From Neostapfia colusana (lineage: Eukaryota; Streptophyta; Magnoliopsida; Poales; Poaceae): DNA of 64,000 nt. Both the position numbers and the translations under genes were made by a program. The DNA is taken from assembly GCA_030760725.1 (NCBI GenBank), contig JASWHV010000019.1, positions 35,405,944-35,469,943 of the forward strand, read 5' to 3'. Under the pieces are notes generated by a model. It searched no databases, was not told the origin of the DNA, and was given only the letters and a program-made list of their open reading frames with translations. Within the stretch, counting starts at the first letter, position 1. Every line of letters begins with the position of its first letter. This document shows, piece after piece, positions 9,890 to 19,645 of the stretch.

Positions 9890-12090
9890 ATCTGTGACAC
9901 CCTCAATTCTGTGGAAAACCACGGAACCGAGAACTGATGCATATGTGTGCCCAGGATGTTCATCACACATACACATATGTTCCACAAACTGAATTCAGAA
10001 TATATATCCACAAATAACAGAGTTTATTATAATATCTCATGAGTCTTGGACTCATGCTCACAGGGGAAGTCTTAATCTAACAGCAGAAGTCTTATTTCTA
10101 TGCAGCGGAAGTCTTCTAACTAGTGCGGAAGCAATCTAAGCAGTAGCGAATCCATCTCTACTCCATCCCCACAGGCAAGGTTGAGAACAGATTACACGCC
10201 TAATGCTCCACTTGGTCTTCATAGTAATCTTCTCCTATTGCTGATGATGAAATAATAATGCAAGTTTGAGTACAATGATGTACTCAGCAAGTGCGGGAAA
10301 ATATGATATGTAGCTCATAACAAGATAGGTATAAAAAGGCTCATTGCAGAAAAGCAAAGTTGTTTATCAAAAACCACAATAAAACAGCAACTTATCTTTA
10401 AGTGAATGCAATCCCAACATGTATTAAAATACCAAACATACCTCCATTGTTCACTACCTTCCATGTCCCAACCAGTCATTAATCAACCTCATTCTTGCTC
10501 TTGAATACCTCCTCGTATTCGCTACAATCTCACGAATACCATCTCGTATTCGCTGCCATTTCATCTCATAAAACAACTTCTTCTCACACCGTCCAACCTC
10601 GTTGCCATGACTCAACAGTCATGCAACCCATCTAATCACCCGGACTCAACAGTCCCAAAAACAAAACCAAAACCAAATCATCCAAAACCATAACCAATAA
10701 CTGTATCCAATAACCATCCCAACTAATCGTGGAAGTTGGCCAGGCGCTCGTGACTGTAAGCTCGGCTATCATCATAGTTTTAAGACTCTGCAGAGTTTGG
10801 ACCTCTTTACCCACAAGTTTGTGATTTTGTCACCTATCGGCGACTGCAGAACCTCCATTATACCATTACACAACCGTCGGTGTATGGCCAAGAGATCACA
10901 AAATAGTCTTTACAAAGGGGTTACTAGATGTATGGACTCACTAAGGTTTCACCGGCAGGCTAGAATCTCCAATTCTCCAACCCACGGGCCCCCTCTTGTG
11001 CCATGCAGTTCCTAGGGCAGTCCTCACTCGACTCCCATTCCCCACGCCTTCCACGGTCCATAACAATCTAGCAACTTACCTAATTACTCAGCTAAGCCGC
11101 ACACATACTTGGCCTTGTGGTGGCACTGTTATCCTGGCATGTGCTCGCATGAACCGGTCCTTAGATCTATGGCAAGCAAACCACCATCTCATGCTACCTC
11201 ATTCACAAACCCCATTCTTGCCTAGATCTCCCTCCGATCCATGTTCATTAACGACATCAGCTTCTCGTTATCTTTACGAGTGCAGTTAGCTAGACACATC
11301 TATCTCGCTTCACAATCCTATGGACTCAGCGAAGCATAAAAGAAAAAACCATACCCGACTCATAAACTTCCCCGGCGACAAGGGTGGTTTAACCAAAGCT
11401 AGTAAACTCCTACAAAATGGTTTGCCATCATGTTTGACTCAGCACACACACCTTTTTGCAAAACAAAACAGTTTTTCCCAAAACATAGGATCAATATGGT
11501 CATGGGGCACTTGCCTTGTTCTCGCGGTTCCGGTTGCTCTTGAATCTCAAAACCTTGTTGTTGCAGCTCGTCGTAGGACGCTCCCTGAGCTTGTCCTTCT
11601 ATACAGGATCACGCACATACAAGATTTACAACAACCAATATCATGCACAAACTTTAACTAGATGCGATGATGCTTATGCATGTTAATCCTATGATGCAGT
11701 TTAGTTTGTACGCGTTCTTGCATGGCTTACATGGTTTTACGATGAACAGAGGTGTTCGGATCAAATGTGGACATGGCGATGATCTTGTCTTTAGATCAAC
11801 CCGATCAACAAGTGATCTGTCCACGAGAAAGCTTCTGTTCGAAAGGAATCGAAGAACAGATTCAAAGAAAACGCGATGATGTCGTAAGGTGATATTGGAG
11901 ACCAACCTTACGTTCTCCTTAGTCTAGGGGTCCTTCTCCTATCAGACAGATCGGTTGGGCTCTCTTCCGGCGATCTCTTTCGACAAAACTCCGGCGATGG
12001 GTCTACTCGGCGAGTTGGGGCTAGGGCTCTAAGTCGTTGGCTCAGGAGGTTGAAACGAAATTCGTGGTTTCGGCCAAGGGTTCTGGGTTC

Positions 12091-12098
12091 TATTTATA
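12091..12098 (-). promoter_or_regulatory. TATA box in the LTR of element E
   Basis: TATAAATA on the minus strand, about 1.0 kb into the LTR and just downstream of the CACGT array. At the equivalent place in J (about 51466-51475) it has changed to a weaker TCTAAATA. Confidence 0.6.
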
Positions 12099-12303
12099 AT
12101 CGGGAGAAGAAGAGTCCTAATCTGATTGTATTTCGAATAAGAGTCCTATTCAAATTGTCATTGAATCTTAACAACTTATCTTTAGTTGATTTGGTGCAGT
12201 AACATTTTTGAATTCAGGTTGGTTTCCTCTCCGTACCAGTATTTCCACGTGTACAGAATCCAAAAACCGCTCCCGAACTCGTTACCTCTGCGGTGATGAG
12301 CTT

Positions 12304-12970
12304 CGGAAGCTCCACGTGTCCACCGGGCCTGGTCTCCCCCTTTCCGTAGAGACGAGCTCCGGTTGCGCCACGTGTCAAGCGAGCGAGACCTCCCTCTCCT
12401 TTGGAGGTGAGCTCCGCGTGCGCCACGTATCCTGGCGGTCGGGACCTCCTCTCTATTCGGAGGTGGCTCCGTGCATGCCACATGTCAGTGCCGGACCTTT
12501 CCTCTCTCCGGAGGTGGCTCCGGATGTGCCACGTATCCATTCCGGATCTCCCTTTCTTCGGAGGTGAGCTCCGTAAATGCGACACGTCAAGTAGTGCCGG
12601 ACTCCCTTTTTCCTCAGAGACGAGCTCCGAGGTCAACACGTGTCCAAAGTGTCAGACCTCCCGTAGATAAGCTCCGGTGGTGACACATGTCCAATTGGAC
12701 GGACCTCTCGGAGGTGAGCTCTGAGATCGACACGTATCCCGCGCGACTGGTCCTCTGATTTTTGCGGTGACTAGCTCCAAAGGTGACACGTGCCCTGTGG
12801 GACTGCCTTCGCTTCTCCGCAGAGGCTAGCCCCGGGGGCAACACGTGTCCCACAGGGTCGAACCTCTCTGCCTTTTGCGGAGATGAGCCCCGAGCCTGCC
12901 ACGTAGCCAGTTTAGCGGCAGACCTCTCCCCACTTCGCAGGGATGAGCTCCGAACACGCCACGTGGCCAG
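12304..12970. repeat. Array of 13 CACGT-type boxes in U3 of element E
   Basis: Boxes such as CCACGTGTC, CCACGTATC, ACACGTGTC and CCACGTGGC lie near 12309, 12367, 12421, 12477, 12527, 12580, 12636, 12681, 12728, 12785, 12839, 12898 and 12958, about 45-60 bp apart. Two (12477, 12681) are decayed to CACATGTC. Between boxes recur GACCTC, CGGAGG and GAGCTCCG. CACGTG and ACGTGTC are the G-box and ABRE cores bound by plant bZIP and bHLH factors. Long open frames here are by-products of the repeat. Confidence 0.85.
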
Positions 12971-13124
12971 CGAGCCACGGGAGTTGTCTTCGGCGCTCTC
13001 TGTGAACTGGATTCTTGTTCTTTTTGGCTATCTTTTTAAATCTTTCTCTATTCCCACTCCCTTTAAAATGTTTTCTCTTCATGAAACATGAATACATGCA
13101 GAAACCAGAAATGAGGGTGTCACA

Positions 13125-16100
13125 TTAACCGTCTCTCCTAAAGCATGCAACTCTACAAGAAGGTATCTTAAGACAATAAACAAGAAAGTTGCATAAAAAC
13201 TTGCCTACACGTTCTTCCTTAACTTTCAGATTTTAGCCATCACAGTAGTGACCTTGTGCCGACCAACATTGGAAATCCACAATCAAACAAGAAACGCTTT
13301 ATTCGAATGTTACTTGTCCCAAGGTGGAAATTAACTATAATTTGCTCTATCTCTACTTCATCCATGGTTTTCATACAATTCGATTTATCATAACAGCAAT
13401 TAAATCTTGCAAACTGTTATCACTCAACTTGATTACTATGTCACAACGCAGCGAGCAAGTGGTACTCATATCCGCGAGGGACGGTGATTCAAATCAAACA
13501 CTGCCCGGATAACTCGACACATACGCCCGCCTCTAAAGACCCAAATCTGACGTCTTTCATTATGTCGTATGTGGCAACCTTTCGCAGGACACCTGACTGT
13601 TGAACCGATCGCCCTGTCTCGGGCTCATAGGTCTAACGACACGATGTGGTATGCCTCTACAGTCCAGTTAACCTAGTACATCGGTTTCCTAGGTCCCATT
13701 TAGCAGTAAGCATCCGGTACACAACTCAATACTTGCTCACAGGGCGGCACACGGCTCGGTCCTTAACCGACACAGACAGAGCTACTCGACCAAGACCTTG
13801 TCTTGTCGCTGCCTAACCCTCTTGCCCGGTCTTATCTTTGGAAACATAAACTTTAGTTTGCCTCTTTCAACCATACCCCTGTGATCCCGAACTATAGCTC
13901 GTGAGTAGATTCCAACTACTCGACTTCTATCGGATGTCATAACCTAATTAGCATGGCCTTATTCTACAGCAGGGAAACGTCTTCTACCCATGACTCGAGG
14001 GTTTATTTTGTCATGCAGTTGGAGTATAATTCATTCCTAACCTAATGCACATACAAACTCTAAACCATAATAGTGCACAAAGTAAAACTTTATAAACAAC
14101 TTAAATGCAAACAGGAGCTTGCCTTGGTTTTGCAGGTGACTAAGTATATATTCAGTTAGTGAAGACCACTTGAGGCTTGATCACTCGATCACCGCGTCTT
14201 TGAAATTCCACTTCACTTCCTTCACAAGTCCTCACGTATATGCTACACATTATGAATATGCACAAGTATTTTATTGTAAAGCTTTTGCTATCAAGTCAAT
14301 TGACAATTTTAAAACCAGAACTCTGTTTAAGAATTTAAAATGACACTGGTGCTAGTGGTTGGGTTTGGGTTAAGTAAAGTGATCAAGTGCTATGTGTGCT
14401 TCCTAATTGTTGCGTTTCCCCTAGGACTGTTGTATCACAAAGTACTGATCCAAAGCTCAAATTTATCTGCGAGTTTTCCTGTGAGTTCCTTGTCACAAGA
14501 ATACATTCTGGACCAAAATGCAGAATTGTTCAATGAGTAGTTCATCCAGGACAATTCCCTAAGCATTTAGGCAAAAAGGAATAAATTCTGGATAAATTTG
14601 AACTTTCATGCAAATTCAAGTGAACCACAAATTCAAACATAGATCAGGGATCATGCATGAATTGTTCTAGGATTTTTGGAGCTAAGAATTACACAGAACT
14701 GAATTTTTAAATTTTGGAAATTCTCTGAAAAAGTTTCTGTATTCATTTGAACACAGCAACTTAAAATCTGATTATCCTAACCAAATCAACTTCAAATGAG
14801 CTGAAATCAACTTCAAAGAATATTCTGGCAAAATTTGAGGATTTTTGGATTAACAAAACTCCCTCGAAAATTCTTTTCCTGAAAAGATTTAAAGAACTTT
14901 CCAGAAATAAATATTGACTTTCATACAAATTGGGTTGCATATTTGGATAGAGTTTTTCAACCTGAATCCTACCCAATTTGAATCACAAAATTTGGAGTTT
15001 CCTAGCAAAAGTTATGAGGTTCTAAAGTTTGTAGGAAATCTGAAATTGGAATTAAATCTGGGAAAAAATTGAAACACTGACGATGGGTCCAGGGGACACG
15101 TGTCTTGTGCCGGAACAAAGCCACACGGGGCCACAGGATCCTTTCCGCGCTGTCACAGTCTGATCCGAACCCACAGAAGATCCCGCACCCAGTTTTCTTC
15201 TCACTGACAGCAGGACCCGGCCCGGTCTTCGTCTACCTCCAGCCCCGCGCGTGACTGCACCGCCGAGCTCGCCGGAGCTTGCAGGCTTTCAGCCTCCCGG
15301 CCTCCTCCCGTCCTCTCACTCACCGCTAGACCCTAGAAACATGTGAGAAACACGATGGGAGGGTCTACCCGGACCAGCGAAGCCCCCAACCTACCTCGCA
15401 ACGGTGCAGCGGCTCGGTGAGAGTTCGGCGGTGTCGCCCCGATGCCCTACACCCTTCCACCTATGGTTTCCAATCCCTAAAGCACCGGAGGATGCTAGAG
15501 ATGCTCAGAATGGTGGTGAAAAGGCTCGGGAATGGCTCCAAATAAGGGTTCATCATGTGCCCGAGGCCTCCCGCTATTGCCATCGTTGGGAAAACTCAAA
15601 ATACATCGGCTACATGTTGTCTCATGCTAAGTTTGCAAAGCAAACTCGTGCGCTATCTAATCTAGCTCCTGTGAGTGCAATTTTGTGGGCTCAAACGAGA
15701 ATCAATTGGGAATTTTTAGTTTCCTTACACGAAGGTGGTTTTGCACCGGCCGGGACGAAAACTGGAATTCCGTAGGCGACAATCCCCGGTTGGACTTGAG
15801 CTTCGGAAGTGAGCTGCATGGAGGCTCGGCGCGTCCAATGGTACCCTTGTTTGGCCGTGAAAGTCTCTGGGTGAGGCTGTGCACGGGAGTCTCCCTTCAG
15901 TTGTTGCTCTCGGTCGCCGCGAGAGAGCTTGTTCCCGAGTGAGGAGAGCCAAGAACTGCTCGACTGTGGTGCTGGGAGGTCGTGGGAGTTGCAGTGATGC
16001 GGTTTTGCTGCTCATCCAAGATTTGCACGTGAGCTTATGGGCGCTTGAGCGATCGACGGGGTGGCGGCATCTTCGGTTAGGTTCTTGCGTGAGGAGGCAG

Positions 16101-16892
16101 CAGAGTAGCACCGTGTCTTCGGTACTGTGGGTGAAAAGAAGCACGGCAGTGAGGGAAGAGCACCCAGGCACCTCTCCAGAGCAAGGGAAATCGATGGGAG
16201 GTGGCGCCGGCTTGTCTCGGTGGTCGCACGGTGACAGCTTCGGTCTGTCCGAGTGAAACCGACTGAAGAGCAAAACAGAGACTGCCCCCTCCACCGAAGA
16301 TCTTTTGATGATATGACAATTGGGTCCCACTCTCCCCCTTATCTCTCCAAAATATCTCCAAAACTTGGCAAATGACCAATTATATTGTGTGGAGTTGAAA
16401 TCTGAACTGAATTTGGATATTTGGGCAAGTTTCATCCAAATTCAAATGGGTATTTGAATTCTTTGCAATTTTAAGTCCATTTTGGAAAATGGGTAGGAAA
16501 ACCTTTCAAAAATTCATGAGACTTTGCATACCCACTAATTTGGACCTATGGAATTCAAATATGGAATCTGATGTTTGGTTTGGCTGCTGCAAATGAGCCT
16601 TTTTTTAACACAACAGTTTGCAAATTTCTATTGTGGTTCCCTCATTTGAAATTTGAGATGAACATCTAGTTCACAAAACTGATTTTTAAACTTTCCATTG
16701 CACATGAGACTTCAAATATGTGGTTTTAATCCACCTAGGGTCCAAGCATATAAGTAACCATAAGCTTGTTTAGAAGAGCTCTCATGTGTATTATCATATG
16801 TGGAAAAATTTAAACAAGTCCCATTTCTTGAATTTCAACTCAACTTTATTCACAGCCCAAGTATTCCATTTACAAGTTTTGAGACTTTTACA
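13125..16892 (-). repeat. 3' LTR of element C, truncated by E
   Basis: The right end, TGTAAAAGTCTC on the minus strand, follows the polypurine tract. Blocks resembling the LTRs of A, H and I are visible (about 13264-13290, 13441-13600, 13905-13935) and a TGGGTCCCAC motif lies at 16321-16330. A GC-rich block (about 15080-16300) matches the position of the GC-rich block in the other LTRs. The segment equivalent to the first LTR exon of A and B is not recognisable here; only a CAAG-GCAAGC border (about 14123) remains. ORFs in the GC-rich block are not supported. Confidence 0.85.
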
Positions 16893-17764
16893 TTCCTCCC
16901 ACCTTAAAAAGAATCTCGTCCCGAGATTCACAATTAAGAACATTGTGGGGAGGATGATATCGGACATAAGCCTCTAATAGCTCCGGATGATTGAGTTGTA
17001 AATAGTCCTCGCTTTCCCATGTAGCTTCGTTGGACGTGTGATTTTCCCACAGCACCTTGAAAAATCGCAGCGTCTGGTTTCTTGTCTCGTGAGTCTTTTC
17101 ATCAATTATCCGGGTTGGATGCTCAAGATAAGTGAGGTCCGGATTCAAATCTACTATGCCTCCCGTGAGAATCTCCGTTGGAACTTTCAAACACTTCTGC
17201 AACTGAGATATGTGGAAGACGTTATGAACTCTGGCTAAGGCTTCCGGTAACTCCACACGGTAGGCCACGGGTCCACATTTTTCGATGACAGTAAAGGGAC
17301 CGATAAGACGTGGAGCTAATTTTCCTTTTACTCCGAATAGGTGAATTCCCTTCATAGGAGATACGCAGAGATATACATGGTCTCCAACTTGGAAGTTCAG
17401 AGGACGCTGTCTCTTATCCGCATAGCTCTTTTATCTGGACTGATTGGCTTTATGGTTTGCTTGAATAAGCCTTACCCGCTCTTCTGCTTCATTTACGAGA
17501 TCAACCCCGTAAATAACTCTCTCGCTAGATTCACACCAGTTCATGGGTGCGCGGCACTTCCGGCCATAGAGAGCCTCATAATGTGCCATTTTGATGCTCG
17601 TTTGATAACCGCTGTTGTACGAGAACTCCGCCAACGGTAAGTGATCATCCCAGCTCTTACCGTGCTGGATGGTACACGCTCTTAGCATATCTTCAAGTGT
17701 TTGATTCACCATCTCAGTTTGCCTGTCGGTTTGAGGGTGATACACGAAGCATCGAATCATTTTG
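16888..17764 (-). pseudogene. Integrase C-terminus and chromodomain of element C
   Basis: From the integrase core end (HPQTD, ending QTEMVNQ) near 17735, through the integrase C-terminal domain (FGVKGKLAPR at about 17330), to a chromodomain-like end (FKVLWENHTSNEATWESED, about 17070-17010). An in-frame TAA at 17431-17433 replaces a Gln codon. The usual stop is lost, so the frame runs on into the polypurine tract. The upstream side is cut by the CACTA insertion. Confidence 0.9.
16893..16905 (-). other. Polypurine tract of element C
   Basis: Minus strand AAGGTGGGAGGAA next to the LTR start TGTAAAAG. It has the same form as in B (AAGGTGGGAGGGA). Confidence 0.85.
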
Positions 17765-18675
17765 CACTACAGGAAACACGATCATTTGTGACGGGTAAAA
17801 TTATTTGCGACGGTCGCCCGTCGCAAATAAAGTAAGTTGCGACGGGTAAACCCTAGGCCGTCGCAAAAAAAAACAAGCCATCGCAAATAGGACCCTATTT
17901 GCGACGGCTACGACTGGAGCCGTCGCAAATAGACATTTATTTGCGACGGCCAGACCTGTGGCCGTCGTAAATTAAATAACCATTGCAATTTAATGCCTGT
18001 TTGCGACGGCCGAAGAAAAAGCCATCACAATTTACGAAGCGGTCGCAAATTAACCTGATATATCCGACCGAGCGCCGTCCCGACTCACACAACGCTCGCC
18101 GCTGCCGCCACCGCACCCGCCTCCCGCGCCACCGCCTTCCGCCGGGCCGCCGCGTTCCGCCACGGCTGCCGCGCCCCGCAACGCCTCGCCTCCCGCCTCC
18201 CGCGGCCCGCCGCTCGTCTCCCGCCGGCTGCCGCCCGGCGCCCGCGCCCGGCCGCCCCGCGTCCAGTTTGCCGCCGCCTCCGGCTGCCACGCCGCCTCCC
18301 GCCGCCGCGCTGCCTCCCGCCACGCCCGCCACCGTCACCATCTCCCGCCACGCCCGCTGCGCCTGCCTTCCGTTTGCGCCGGCCGTCTTCCGTTTGTCAA
18401 TTGTGCTAATTTATGTTTGTGTTATGTGTTGAACATGTTATTTTATGCGCCTATGTTTGTGTTATGTGTTGAACACATTCTGTTATGTGCTAAGGTGTTG
18501 CTGGTAATGGGTATGGGTTCGGGTATAGATTTTATCCAGCGGGTACGGGTAACCCAGAGTAATATCTACCTAGGCATAGTCAGGCGCATACTAGGCCAAT
18601 GCTTGTATAAAGTCCTATTTGCGACGGCCAAAGAAAAAGCCGTCGCAAGTAAAATAAATTGCGACGGCCAACCCT
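17765..18675. repeat. CACTA terminus and subterminal repeats
   Basis: Many direct and inverted copies of TTTGCGACGG(C) at 17765-18055, often paired as hairpins (GCGACGGC...GCCGTCGC). A second cluster lies at 18618-18675. Between them are a C/G-rich simple stretch (about 18065-18370) and a short duplicated word, GTTTGTGTTATGTGTTGAAC (18415 and 18451). In CACTA elements such repeats bind the element's own transposition protein. Confidence 0.85.
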
Positions 18676-18766
18676 AAATGATGCTGATTAATTTTGAAAG
18701 TGGTTAAAAGTAACATTTTATTTTATCTAGTAACATGAATTTTGTATATCTTATTTGCATATTTAG

Positions 18767-19645
18767 AGCTGAGGACGCTTTCGCTGGTGCCTCGTCGACC
18801 GGGAGCAGACGCTCTCAGCTGCTGGGTTACGTTCGGAGCAGCTCTAGGGCTTCGTCACAGCAGTCCACACAGGTAAATTTTACTATTCTTTGACAAATTC
18901 TTCAAATTCAATTTGCAATTAAACTTACTTATGAATCATTTGAATGTTGTAGTCCTCACCGACTGACTCGGTGGCTACGGCGCTAGTTGAGCTTGGCTAC
19001 CCTTCGGTGAGCCAGCCCTCAGCCAGCCAGCCCTTGGCTGGCGAGCCTTCGGTTTCTGAGCCCTTAAAATCGACTAGTGACGAGCCCTCTAGGTCACCAG
19101 ACGTGGTGCCCTAGCAGACGCGGAGGACGATGAGGACTCACTTTGTCAGTCCTCCTGCGGTCCCTTCACAGAGGATCGTGATTCGTCCGGTCGGAGACAG
19201 TTAATAAAATCGTAGTGTTCAATTCTGATTTCTTTTTTTACTTAAGTAATGAATTAACAAATGTCTTGAAGCGCTTGGTACGACGCGTCTTTCACCTGTG
19301 AGTGACACCACAGACCGGTGAACGGTGTCCTCGGGTCCTTAGTACGTTTGCACTATCCCGGGTTCATCAACGGGGTGCCTGCTACTTCATGGGAGGATTA
19401 CGAACGCGCCCATCACCAAGAGCACGGCAACGTTCAGGAGGCTGTATGGGCCGATTTTATGGTAAGTATGTTAAATAAAATTTCTAAGTTTTAACTCTTA
19501 AACTCTTTTAATGTACATCTCTTCAATATATTCTTTATCACAGGAAAGGTATATTTTAGAGGACCCGGATGACCCTCGCATATTTGAGGATGCAAGGAAA
19601 GTGTTTCACGTCAACGCTGCGAAGGCGGTTCGGCAATCTTTGTTG
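18767..19645 (+). pseudogene. Degenerate exons of a CACTA-encoded protein
   Basis: Four segments are inferred from splice-like borders. Segment 1: 18767-18872 (TTTAG before, AG|GTAAAT after). Segment 2: 18953-19200 (TTGTAG before), with an in-frame TAG at 19112 and a donor decayed to TT. Segment 3: about 19272-19461, ending in good donor GTAAGT, containing VRLHYPGF, PATSWEDYERA, EHGNV and AVWADFM. Segment 4: 19544-19645 (ATCACAG before), with ERYILEDPDD, in phase with segment 3. The HYPGF...TSW...EHGNV...ADF pattern is typical of plant En/Spm-associated (Ptta/En-Spm) proteins. The start of segment 3 is out of frame. The gene is cut at 19646 by the junction with B. Confidence 0.7.

Larger units (their letters stand above)
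7710..13124 (-). mobile_element. Element E: Ty3/gypsy element, 5' part
   Basis: Read on the minus strand it has a 5' LTR (13124-9893), PBS, leader, gag and protease, and the first part of RT. It is then interrupted at 7710 by element A, and the rest lies left of the window. The right LTR end abuts TTAAC (13125), where an LTR of element C resumes, so E is inserted in C. The gag and protease style suggests a chromovirus, but the diagnostic 3' domains are not in view. Confidence 0.9.
9893..13124 (-). repeat. 5' LTR of element E (3232 bp)
   Basis: Ends carry a 19-bp inverted repeat with one mismatch (TGTGACACCCTCAATTCTG against TGTGACACCCTCATTTCTG). In transcription order the LTR has U3 with the CACGT array (12300-12980), TATAAATA (12098-12091), then a long body. 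The body contains the ACTCTGCAGAGT block (about 10786) that also occurs in J and K. The same LTR family recurs as J (from 35687) and, more distantly, as K. No ORF in it is convincing. Confidence 0.92.
13125..17764 (-). mobile_element. Element C: chromovirus fragment
   Basis: LTR, polypurine tract and the 3' end of pol, all on the minus strand. E is inserted in its LTR at 13125 and a CACTA element in its integrase at 17765. The remaining pol and gag are not found on the other side of the CACTA fragment, so they are lost or far away. It is related to D in LTR sequence, but whether C and D were one element cannot be decided from the order seen. Confidence 0.85.
17765..19645 (+). mobile_element. 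CACTA (En/Spm-like) transposon, right-truncated
   Basis: Begins with CACTACAGGAAAC, the canonical CACTA terminus, immediately after TTG (possible 3-bp target duplication). Dense subterminal TTTGCGACGG / CCGTCGCAAA repeats follow, then degenerate exons of a plant En/Spm-type protein. No matching right terminus (GTAGTG) is found: at 19646 the sequence switches to the interior of B's LTR. About the last part of the transposon and the first 505 bp of B's LTR are missing, which implies one deletion or rearrangement across both. Confidence 0.87.

Noticed and set aside
12182..12853. Open frames of 80-140 codons in the LTR of E
   Set aside because: They follow the ~55-bp repeat and are open on both strands; no conserved domain.
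12304..12970. CRISPR-like array
   Set aside because: Units are degenerate, spacing varies and the setting is a plant LTR; no cas-like genes.
15404..16435. ORFs of 100-236 codons in the LTR of C
   Set aside because: Located in a GC-rich LTR block, overlapping on both strands, without domains or partners in the other LTRs.
18417..18677. ORF of 86 codons inside the CACTA element
   Set aside because: It runs across a duplicated word and subterminal repeats; no similarity to transposon proteins and no splice context.
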